Positions 10,501-19,571 of a stretch of 64,000 bases of DNA are shown in pieces. A model generated the notes under the pieces. The model did not search any database. It saw nothing but the letters and a program-made list of their open reading frames with translations, and was not told the DNA's origin. This DNA comes from Antedon mediterranea. Its lineage: Eukaryota > Echinodermata > Crinoidea > Comatulida > Antedonidae. The translations under genes and the position numbers were made by a program. The stretch covers positions 21,930,365-21,994,364 of the forward strand of contig NC_092678.1 in NCBI RefSeq assembly GCF_964355755.1, read 5' to 3'. The first letter of the stretch is position 1. The number at the start of each line of letters is the position of its first letter.

Positions 10501-12604
10501 AAGATTGTATTGTGAAAATGAAAATAATAAGGTAAAATATGATAAATTTGAAATATATTACCAGATTTGTATTTTCTCTATAGGATCTCAAGACGGAAAA
10601 GTCCATATATGGAATGCTGAGAATGGAACAAAGACGGCTGTACTGGAGTCGAAGCATAATGGTGCTCCAGTTCATTGCGTACAGTTTAACCCCAAGTACC
10701 TAATGTTGGCAACCTCCTCACAGTCGATGGTAAGGCTTTATGCTTTTGAATATTTTGTAATATATCTTATCAATCTATTTCAATTTTCAACTCAATTTTT
10801 TCCACATACGCCACCACAAACATGTACATGGAGGATGTATATTTTAAGATCTATGCAGATCTTGATTGAAAATGTTCATCTGGTTTGTAGGTATAAGTAT
10901 ATTGAAAATATTCTTTTTTTCAAACCAATAATTAGTAAGAACTAACCTTGAATGTTTCGCTGTCCTGATCGGACAGCTTCTTCAGAAATAATGACCAATT
11001 ATTGGTTTGGAAAAAAGAATATTTTCAACTATGCAGATCTTTAAGCTAATAAGCACTCTTGAAAAATATTAAATATTGACAATAAAAATAAAAGCAAATA
11101 AATAAGGCAGTATGCAAATAAATAACAATATATATAAACAAATCAGGCAAAGAACATTAATTCTAAACCGCCCGGTGATATATATATATATATATATATA
11201 GGTAACTTTATTCCAAAAAATGTAAGAAAACCACGCACAGTGGATTTACAAAATCTGATACGTTCTTATATGCATGCATCCTACAACAACAAAAAATATA
11301 AAATAACGTAAAAATAAAGATTCAAAATAACAAAAGCCACTTATTTCTGTTTAAATTATACTGAAATTTAATTAATTTGAAACGATAAAGATGAGGAAAT
11401 CTGTGAGAATGAGAAAAATTCGCCCCAACCGAGACTCAAACTCGGACCGCCTGCTTGATATGCAGATTTCCTAACCATTAGACCACAGGGGCTTTCATGG
11501 TATTGTTCAAACTCGATTGGATAGCGACTCTTTAACATTCTTGGCATGGTACGGCGGAACAGCACTAGGCCTCAGTTGTACGATATTATATAATTATGTA
11601 TTATATATAAATTAATAAGCTGGGTGTTATTTACTCACCATATATCGAGATCAGAGACAGTTTAAATGCACTTTAAAGCTGTTCGGGGATGTTTAACCTA
11701 AATTTAAATTGGAAATAAATTGTCACAAATATTTTTCATAAAATAAAGTAATTGGTTGAATACTATTTAGTATACCTCTAATACTAAATTACAATAGAAC
11801 TTCCACGTTTGGGACACCTCTACTAAGGAGACACTGTCAGATCCTGAAGGTGTCCCCTTGTAATACCTCTACTAAGGAGACACTGTCGGATCCTGAAGGT
11901 GTCCCCTTGTAATACCTCTACTAAGGAGACACTGTCGGATCCTGAAGGTGTCCCCTTGTAATACCTCTACTAAGGAGACACTGTCAGATCCTGAAGGTGT
12001 CCCCTTGTAATACCTCTACTAAGGAGACACTGTCAGATCCTGAAGGTGTCCCCTTGTAATACCTTTACTAAGGAGACACTGTAAGATCCTGAAGGTGTCC
12101 CCTTGTAATATCTCTACTAAAGAGACACTGTCAGATCCTGAAGGTGTCCCCTTGTAATACCTCTACTAAGGAGACACTGTCGGATCCTGAAGGTGTCCCC
12201 TTGTAATACCTCTACTAAGGAGACACTGTCAGATCCTGAAGGTGTCCCCTTGTAATACCTCTACTAAGGAGACACTGTCGGATCCTGAAGGTGTCCCCTT
12301 GTAATACCTCTACTAAGGAGACACTGTCAGATCCTGAAGGTGTCCCCTTGTAATACCTCTACTAAGGAGACACTGTAAGATCCTGAAGGTGTCCCCTTGT
12401 ACTAATGTTTGTTCAATTTTCGTGCTTATTCTGTATTCCATTCCATTATCAGTTTATTGTACTCTATTTGTATATGTTTTTATTTTGGAATAAACATTTC
12501 AATGATTGATTAATAGGGGTTCTACTGTATATTTGAATGTAAAATCACAATCTAATTTTTTTCTTTACTTTTAGTCGTTTTGGCTGCCAAACATTGACGA
12601 CTGA
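7523..12604 (+). CDS. WDR82: WDR82 WD40-repeat protein, complete (8 exons)
   Basis: WDR82 is a nuclear beta-propeller that links SET1A/B (COMPASS) H3K4 methyltransferases to Ser5-phosphorylated RNA polymerase II, and is also part of the PTW/PP1 phosphatase complex. Exons: 7523-7686, 8397-8561, 8859-8958, 9236-9352, 9589-9744, 10019-10088, 10584-10729, 12575-12604. They total 948 nt, giving 315 aa (human is about 313). Diagnostic stretches: [119 protein letters not shown], and the C-terminus SFWLPNIDD in a 30-nt last exon. The start is the first in-frame ATG giving the conserved MKL start; a non-conserved extension lies upstream. The gene is convergent with the PPM1 phosphatase. Confidence 0.97.
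9000..9144. mobile_element. CArG MITE, full-length copy
   Basis: Both terminal repeats are present (ACTCTGTCTACACTATCAAA ... TTTGATAGTGTAGACAGAGC) around a palindromic core with CCAAATATGG at 9053-9062. It is inside WDR82 intron 3. Confidence 0.9.
10195..10330 (+). mobile_element. SINE tail fragment
   Basis: GATCAGCAAATGCTGGATGG and the following ATCACCCTCATTAAATATGG match, on the opposite strand, the tail of the tRNA-headed SINE at 39072-39298. No tRNA-like head is seen here, so it is a 5'-truncated copy. It lies in WDR82 intron 6. Confidence 0.65.
10898..11030 (-). mobile_element. Palindromic element with hammerhead-like core
   Basis: Arms of about 33 bp (10898-10933 and 10995-11030) are reverse complements. 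Between them the minus strand reads CTGAAGA (10985-10979), then AGCTGTCC-GATC-AGGACAGC hairpin sequence, then GAAA (10958-10955). This order matches the catalytic core of hammerhead ribozymes (CUGANGA, stem II, GAAA). A cleavage site and stem I were not located, so activity is unproven. It lies in WDR82 intron 7. Confidence 0.5.
11158..11495 (-). mobile_element. tRNA-derived SINE, interrupted
   Basis: On the minus strand 11492-11421 reads as a tRNA-like head: acceptor GCCCCTG paired with a terminal GGGGC, A-box-like TGGTCTAATGGTTAGG, a 5-bp anticodon stem with a 7-nt loop, and B-box-like GAGTTTGAGTCTC. The body continues through TTTCCTCATCTTTATCGTTT (to about 11380). The same body and a CACCGGGCGGT tail recur contiguously at the right edge of the window. 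Here about 185 bp of (TA)n-containing sequence separates tail (11166-11177) from body, so this copy is interrupted. It is a SINE head and not a functional tRNA gene. Confidence 0.7.
11811..12395. repeat. 49-bp minisatellite, 12 copies
   Basis: Twelve near-identical 49-bp units, each with CTCTACTAAGGAGACACTGT followed by an ATCCTGAAGGTGTCCCCTTG block. Differences are a few single bases (GTCAG, GTCGG or GTAAG). The array fills part of WDR82 intron 7. Single diverged relatives of the motif (CCCTATTAAG, GTCCCCTTAATAGG) are scattered elsewhere in the window. Confidence 0.95.
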
Positions 12605-12976
12605 AGTCCATCAATCTTCTGCAATCAATCTATAAATATGAATGTCGATATATATGTGATACTGTACTAGTTTGATGACAAGAACAACCTGGACAATTCC
12701 TTAGTATTAAAAGCTAATTGTAAATGTCAAGTAATGAATTGGACAGTGATATAGACATTGGATTGGATCAATAATGTCTAGCATAGAAAGGTTTGAAACC
12801 TCTGTTTCTGAAGACACGTACAAGATACAACAAAGAAATATGCATTAAGAAAATGTGCGTTCACAATTTCAATAGAACAGTTCTGGTTTAAAATGACTGA
12901 GCTACAAAAAAATGATGACAAAATTGTAAATTTAAAAGATCAAATTCTATGATGTTTTACCTATTTTTGTACAGTA

Positions 12977-13150
12977 TAAAGCGTGGTTCGCAACAACAAG
13001 GACGTAACGCAGCGCAAGTGAATTGACCAATCACAAGCGATGGCTTATTCGCTTGTGATTGCTAACTGCCTATAACTTCGCTTGTCATTGGTTAAAACGC
13101 TTGCGTTGCGTTTACGTCCTTGCGTTGCGTTCTAGTGGGGACCAAGCTTA
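12977..13150. mobile_element. Hairpin MITE (AACGCAAGGACGTAA type)
   Basis: Inverted arms: AAGGACGTAACGCAGCGCAA on the left and its imperfect complement TTGCGTTGCGTTTACGTCCT on the right, with a second inverted pair (CAATCACAAGCGA / TCGCTTGTGATTG) at the centre. The outermost bases (AGCGTGGT / ACCAAGCTT) are also inverted. It lies in the probable 3' UTR or downstream region of WDR82. Confidence 0.75.
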
Positions 13151-13391
13151 AGGGATTTGAGTATAAAGGGAATTTCCTGGTGTGAATTTGTCGTGTTGTG
13201 CAAGTGTTTAATATAGACATCTCCCAAATGATATTTAATGATAGTTTAACACAATATCATGCAAAGCATATATTTCTGTGACTTTCCCATATATGTTTCC
13301 CTGATGTATCCTACTTTATGTATGTACCATAAGCACATGTACTTGTCTAAATCTAAAAGTACTAAGTATCAACAGCAGGCATTCTAAAATC

Positions 13392-13480
13392 TTGGTCCAC
13401 ACTATCAAACTAGTTTAGTGATGAAGTGATGTGCCCAAATATGGTAGTGATATGACATCATCACAGACGGAGCTTAAGGA
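13392..13480. mobile_element. CArG MITE, internally deleted copy
   Basis: A diverged left end (CACACTATCAAACTAGTTT), one CCAAATATGG, part of the core and a short right end (GACGGAGCTTAAG). It lies downstream of WDR82. Confidence 0.7.
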
Positions 13481-13562
13481 GATTTTGCATATTTTACATA
13501 ATGTTAATTGCGTAATTTAAGTACTGTAGTATTAAATCGAACACCACATTTGTATAAAATGG

Positions 13563-13578
13563 AAATAAATAAATAAAA
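13563..13578 (+). terminator. Candidate WDR82 polyadenylation signal
   Basis: Overlapping AATAAA motifs (AAATAAATAAATAAAA) about 960 bases after the WDR82 stop. This would put two MITEs in the 3' UTR. No cDNA evidence is available. Confidence 0.35.
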
Positions 13579-14155
13579 ATGTGTACTTCTCTGACTATTT
13601 CTGTCTGTAAAGTTTAAAAAAATGCATCATAGTCCTCAAGACTATTTAGACAAAGGAGACTATATATGTAAGTACTGTATACAATTGGAGTAATCCCTTT
13701 CATATAGGGGACACTGTTAGGGCTTAACACAGTGCCCTCTTAATAGGGGTTGGTTGTAGTGTTTAAACTATATATCACCCCCTCATTTCAAGAGAAAGTG
13801 TCCGCTCAATAGGTTGTTGAAAAGGAGGGTTCTGCTGTAAAACATGATATCATTGAGTTCCAATGTTATGACAAAAGAACATTAAACAATAAGATACTTG
13901 ATAATGAATACAAAGATTTAATGCAGCATGTAGTCAAACCGCCATAATGTGTCGTAACAAATATGTCTACAAAACTTGCATCTAGAACACATGTTGTTTG
14001 GAAGTTGTTTTGTCAGCAAATGGATGATTGCAATAGATTACATATAGGAACATTATGCTAATGCAATGTGGCACATAAAGACCAAGCAATATAACACCCT
14101 TTGGATGGGACGTTGAGCTATTGGATACACAGAATCTTAAAAAAACTTGGTATAT

Positions 14156-14313
14156 TACCGTATATACTCGGATATAATGCCACCCACCTAGAACATGATA
14201 TTGAGCTGAAGTTAGAGGTGGGACTATACCCGGAGAAACCCTGGTTCATGAAATAAATGATTGGTAAGAAACTGACTGACTAGAATTGGGATTATATTCG
14301 AGGATATACAGTA
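14156..14313. mobile_element. TACCGTATATACTCG MITE, copy A
   Basis: The left end TACCGTATATACTCGGATAT and the right end ATATTCGAGGATATACAGTA are imperfect inverted repeats. It is a short non-coding element between WDR82 and the phosphatase. Confidence 0.65.
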
Positions 14314-14670
14314 TACATAAATACAGTAAAACATCCATTGAAAGGACCACCAGGATAGTGTCCCTTTAATAGGTGTGTACTTAATAGGCATTTCCTTAAT
14401 AAGTATCCCCTGAAAAGGGTATACCCTGAAAATGAAACTATCACAGCACCGATCAGTCTATAGGCGTGTGCAGATATTTGTATGCCCCATTGCTTTGTAG
14501 TTTTGGTGTCACATTGTGGCAGCATAATGTCCCTATCAATGATGATGGAAGTCTTAGAGTGTTTACTGTAGTATATAACTTATGATTTAAATTGTATACA
14601 ACTACACTACCTAGTTACATTTATAATTTTCTGAGAAATGACCTTTAATGATGGTGTATTTAAATTTCAA

Positions 14671-14917
14671 TACCGTATAATCCCAACCCCTACTTTATGC
14701 CTGAATTCACAAACAGGCAAATCCACAGATATAGACCCAGTATTGACGTTTGGTCCGGAGGTAGCCTAGGCCTCTCTCTAGCCAATTCAGATGAGTTTTT
14801 ACAAGAAATGCTTACCAAACCAGAACCAAGGTTTTCCTGGATATAGTCCCACCCCCAAAAGTCAGTCCAATTTTGGGTTCTAGGGGGGTGGGATTATACC
14901 AGAGGATATACAGTATA
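14671..14917. mobile_element. TACCGTATATACTCG MITE, copy B
   Basis: Starts TACCGTATAATCCCAACCCC and ends GTGGGATTATACCAGAGGAT plus ATACAGTATA. It shares the terminal design of the copy at 14156-14313. The interior differs. Confidence 0.6.
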
Positions 14918-14937
14918 ATTTATAAATATAAAAATAA

Positions 14938-16088
14938 CTAGATTTGAACTCGTCACTACGGACGAGTTAGGTTATCCGCAGCGCAAAAGCCACGTGCACG
15001 TCATACGTTAGAATATTGAGCGCAAAAAAAAAAAACGATTATGGCATTGAAAAATGTTAGTGCGCTCTCTATTTTGCGTCGCGTCTAAGAAGTATATACG
15101 GTATAACACTATATACTGTATACGTACTACATACAGTGCAGAATAGGTGAAAATAAGTGACCAACGTTATTGACGCATTTGAACATGATGACGTCATCAC
15201 AATTTTTAAAATGGTAGATCATGCGAAAGATAATTGATTGATCTAGACAATATAAAAAAATTGAGTGAAATGGAATAAGGATAAGTAGAGATGCGCTCTA
15301 TTAAATTGACGAGCTATGACGAAAGAGAAAAAAATCCTATATTTTATATTCGGGTGGCCATACGATGACGTCACAATGTCCGGTTAGGCATATCAATACA
15401 TGATTCGAGAAAAACAACTCATCTACTTCCAGAATATGTAATTTTAAAAAAGTTCACCACGTAGTTTAGAATTTATGACTGTTTAAAAAAAGGTCTAATT
15501 TTGACGAATTTTTGAACTTTTTCATCAAAAACGCGCGCAAATTGTTAAATTCTACCTGCTCGTATGACGTGATTTTAAGTCGAAATTGATTGAAAATTTG
15601 GTAAAATTACTAGAAAAGGCTGAAAAAACAAAAATCAAGCAAAAAAAAGATGTTTTTGCGCTAAGTGCGCACGCGCGCGTAAAAAATTTGCGCACGCGTG
15701 GGAATTTTTGAAATGTTCAAAATGACCTGAAACGCGTAGAAAGTTGATTAGAAATTGATTTTACGCATTTTGAAATTTTAAACGCGCGTGCGCGCGTAAC
15801 TTTCTGTCAAACATGCCATTTTTAATCCATAGAAAGTTTGCCCTTGGTATAACTTAAATTTTCACGAAGTTTCAATAAAAAATGACTTTTGGTTTTCAAT
15901 ATATGATCAATCATTGAAATTCATAAAATCGCGCGTAACTTACGCTGCGCAACTCCAAAATTGTCCAAAAGCTTGGCTGCACATCTACAGCTATAGCTCA
16001 ATCGTATGACAAAGTTACACAATCTTATGTTAGCCAGAAGATAGAGATGTGCTGCGGACAAAATTCGTGGAAAGAAAGAAGAATAAAG

Positions 16089-16120
<32 letters not shown>

Positions 16121-16160
16121 TCCTGACAATAACAAGGGGTTATCCGCCAAGTGCGGATAA
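14938..16160 (-). mobile_element. Helitron/HINE-like non-autonomous element
   Basis: Read on the minus strand, the 3' end has a hairpin (AACTCGTC...GACGAGTT) followed five bases later by CTAG and then a flanking T, the arrangement typical of Helitron 3' ends. GGTTATCCGCA (14970-14980) and TGCGGATAACC (16152-16162) form a short subterminal inverted pair, as in Helentron-derived elements. The interior is rich in CGCGCG and has a 30-base A run at 16089-16118. No Rep or helicase coding is seen, and no target duplication is expected. The 5' end is uncertain by several bases. Confidence 0.5.
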
Positions 16161-16857
16161 CCAATAATTAACAATTAAATATATATTATTAAAAAATTAT
16201 AGAATATGTTTATGTTTGGTTACCACTAAAGACGCAACACTTTTTCAAATATAATTAAACCCTAAAGTTGATTTTCTGCCAAAATATTATATATACGATT
16301 TTTATATTATTTTGATTTTAATAAATTTTGTTTATTTATATTTTGAAACTAAATAAATAAATAATTATACTAATTATTATAAACTAATAACCTATAATTA
16401 ACATATGTATTGCTAATGTAAATTATATAAAATTAAAGTACAAACTTGAAAAATAATTGGTATTGTAAAAATAATTTGTTAAATTGTCTTAAATATACAT
16501 TAGTTCATCAATATAGCATTTAAAAAAGGCATAAAAAAAAACAGTGGAGAAATATTTGATTTCTCCCTATTTAAACTAACACAGTTTGATAAGCAACACC
16601 ACTATAGTACATTTACAGAACATTGACAAAACTTTAATTTCTGTATATTTTATATAGCTCCTATAAAATATTTTACAAACAAATTTACAAATATTTTTCC
16701 AAGTAAACATATATTTCATTTAGAAATAACTTATTTTATCCTACAAATATCTTAATATAAGAAACTATGTATTACAACATGGTTTAAAATCTCTATACAT
16801 TTTATTGGACCCCTACAATGTTGATATAAAGATAAATTCAGTACTTTTATATGCAAG

Positions 16858-17275
16858 TCTATACCTGTTCACACTATCAAATTGCATTATATATGACGAT
16901 ATATGAGCAGACTTTTACTATGATGACATCATCATATGACGATATATGGACACACCATCACCCTATATGCACTTGAATACACCATGATTTGACCATATAT
17001 GGACACATAGCATCACCATATATGCATTTGAATACACCATATATGGACACATACCATCACCATATATGCACGTAAATACAGTAAACCATCATTTGACCAT
17101 ATATGGACACACCACAACCATATATGCACTTGAATACACCATATATGGACACATACCATCACCATATATGCACTTGAATACAGTAAACCATCATTTGACC
17201 ATATATGGACACACCATCACTATATATGCACACAGTATGATACTGTACTTCTGATAGTGTGAACAGAACTTTAAG
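16858..17275. mobile_element. Diverged CArG MITE with expanded interior
   Basis: The ends CTGTTCACACTATCAAATTG and TGATAGTGTGAACAGAACTT are diverged versions of the main MITE termini. The interior is a tandem array in which CCATATATGG (a perfect CArG match) recurs about five times, alternating with CCATATATGCACTTGAATAC. Confidence 0.75.
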
Positions 17276-17550
17276 ATAAGTACACAGTATACATTTTTTG
17301 GTCATGTGTTGGTACAGTATTTTAGTTTACACAGATTTCAGATAAACAAAAACGAACATGGCTAAAGCAACAGCTACAAAACTCCCCATGGATATGCACT
17401 AGTTGCACTGGGCTTACACTGAGATTATACTGGGCTTATTCCAGGATTGCCCTGGACTGTGTAGACATATCAGTATGAACATAATCATGTATGCTCATTT
17501 TTATGTTTAAATAATCCAACACTGAATAATAATAATAATATTATTGGATG

Positions 17551-17804
17551 AGGGACTCATTTGGTCGAAAAGCTATTATATTATGGAATTCGTTATCGGA
17601 GGATGTAGTAGCTTCAAGATCAACCAATCAATTTAAGTCCGGTCTTGAACGGGCATGGTCGAACCACCCTCTTAAATTTGCGCCATATTCAAGATAATTA
17701 TCAAGAGGGGCTTATAGGCATAGCCTAGCCTCGACTCCGGACCCAGCATTGCTGAGCTCCGGAAACAAGTAAACAAGTAATAATAATAATAATAATAATA
17801 ATAA
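17551..17804 (+). mobile_element. Non-LTR retrotransposon 3' end
   Basis: Frame 17551-17697 encodes RDSFGRKAIILWNSLSEDVV, then Q-F-K-S-G-L-E-R-A-W, and stops. That is the usual C-terminus of the reverse-transcriptase ORF in CR1/Jockey-like LINEs (the LWNSLP...F...L motif). A GC-richer 3' UTR and an (AAT)n tail follow at 17779-17804. The copy is 5'-truncated and cannot code for an active enzyme. Confidence 0.75.
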
Positions 17805-18330
17805 TCAAAAGCCGTATAAGATTATGTTTTTAAATATTATTGGCAATAACATTGCACAATCAAATATTAATTAATTTTTACTGTATTTGAGGTAAAATTG
17901 GGAAGGAATTTCAAATTCAAATCTAATCATATTTGGTGAAGTATATACATAATATGAGGTATGTGCCTTAGGAATCAATTTTGACATTTTTATATACTTT
18001 TTATAGATTTTTAGTCAACATTATAACAACAATCTTTGTTTTTTTTCCTAAAAAATTCTTTATGTTCAATAAATTTCAAAGTTTGCTTTTCTGTTATCGT
18101 TTTATCAATGTAAACATATTTCAGTAACATATTTATTTATTTCATTCCAAACCAAATCGCCACTAACATACAGTGAAGAGCAATGTGTAATTACAGGTAT
18201 TAAAATACCTATGGCAATAAACCATGTCAATGTGTTCAATTTGTCAAATTCTAAGGCAGAAAATATTTCTAAAATTTGTTCATGTTTGAAAAGATTATTT
18301 GTTGATGTATAGCTCAAAATCCAAGAATAT

Positions 18331-18358
18331 CCCCACCCCACCCCCACCCCCACCCCCC
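18331..18358 (-). other. G-quadruplex-capable tract
   Basis: The plus strand is CCCCACCCCACCCCCACCCC followed by CCACCCCCC. The minus strand, which is the sense strand of the phosphatase transcript if its 3' UTR reaches here, has five G-runs of four to six separated by single T bases. Confidence 0.6.
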
Positions 18359-18445
18359 AATTTATAAGCTTATCATAGTAGTGACTTTCAACTTGATTAA
18401 CATGGATATAAATACAGATCTAAATTTAACCGCTTTGAATCTCTA

Positions 18446-18660
18446 AAGGCCAATTTACACAGGATTTAAACGGTCATGAGGAATAACATAGATTCTATAT
18501 TTTTATATTATCGCATGGTCATAAAAATATAGAATCTATGTTATTCATTATGACCATTTACACAGAACGCGGAGCGGATAGGCTGATTCCGCTCAGGATA
18601 GATACAGATTCTACGTGGGACAAGCTAAACGGTTACCGCTAATCTGTGTAAATTGCCCTC
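18446..18660. mobile_element. Hairpin MITE (AAGGCCAATTTACAC type)
   Basis: The ends AAGGCCAATTTACACAG and CTGTGTAAATTGCCCTC are inverted. The interior has a strong inverted repeat (AACATAGATTCTATATTTTT and its complement). It is probably in the 3' UTR or downstream flank of the phosphatase. Confidence 0.75.
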
Positions 18661-19571
18661 AACTCAACACCCTCTCTCCCACCTAATTTCATGTTCAGTG
18701 GATGGGCTTATATTCAAGTAAGTAAATTAATTTTATTGGGGTAGTAACTAATATTAACAGTATAATACACTTCATGCACGTATTAGAAATTGCACAAATA
18801 CTGTAGTCACTCGTAAAAAACATACATGCACTATATAAAATACATATAGACAATATTCTTTATCATTTCAACAGTAATAATAATAATAAACAATATTTAT
18901 ATAACAGTACATACTAAAAACAATTTTAACTGGAGTACCACAGTACAAACTAATTCTTATTGCTAAAAAACAACCTAGCATACAAGTATATAATATACAC
19001 ATTCAGTTGTTGTATGTATAATGTAAATATTCTTCCAGCTTTGGCGTCGTTTCTGTATTATAAAAATGTCAAACGTCTGATATGAAATTCATTGTAGAAA
19101 CAGCGTATACTTTAAATTGTTTATGTATATATTAACTTTGGAATAAAAAAAGTGGATTCGGACCCAACACCCATCATAAGAAACATCTCAATTCAGTACG
19201 TCTGGATTTTATAAAATGGTTCGATAGGAAATTGTGTTGTGTGTAGTACTAGTAGATCTTATATATATTTGTTGTATATTTTCAAAAAAACAAATGTATT
19301 CCCTTGTTTTAAACCCAAAAAATACTTTTTCAAAAGAATCCTTTGTTATTGGTCTCTTTCATGCCTAGGTTACCTGGATAAACCAACAATAGCCTATTCT
19401 CCTCAAATTTGAAAAGTAGAAAATTAATCCCTCTGCACAAATGGTATAGTCCACAAACTATACCCCTTTTTTAATACCACCCACCCAAAATAATGAGTGG
19501 ATTTATTCAAATTCAAAATTCAAATTCATCAACTAAAACTCCCCCCATTAAAATTAAATGAATCTTAAATA

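Noticed and set aside
11421-11492. Possible functional tRNA gene on the minus strand
   Set aside because: The acceptor stem has a mismatch, the anticodon would be ATC (not a usual eukaryotic Asp anticodon), and the segment is joined to a body and tail repeated at 63920-64000. A SINE head explains it.
17066-17254. 62-codon plus-strand frame of repeated IYGHT motifs
   Set aside because: Translation of the CCATATATGG tandem array inside the diverged MITE.
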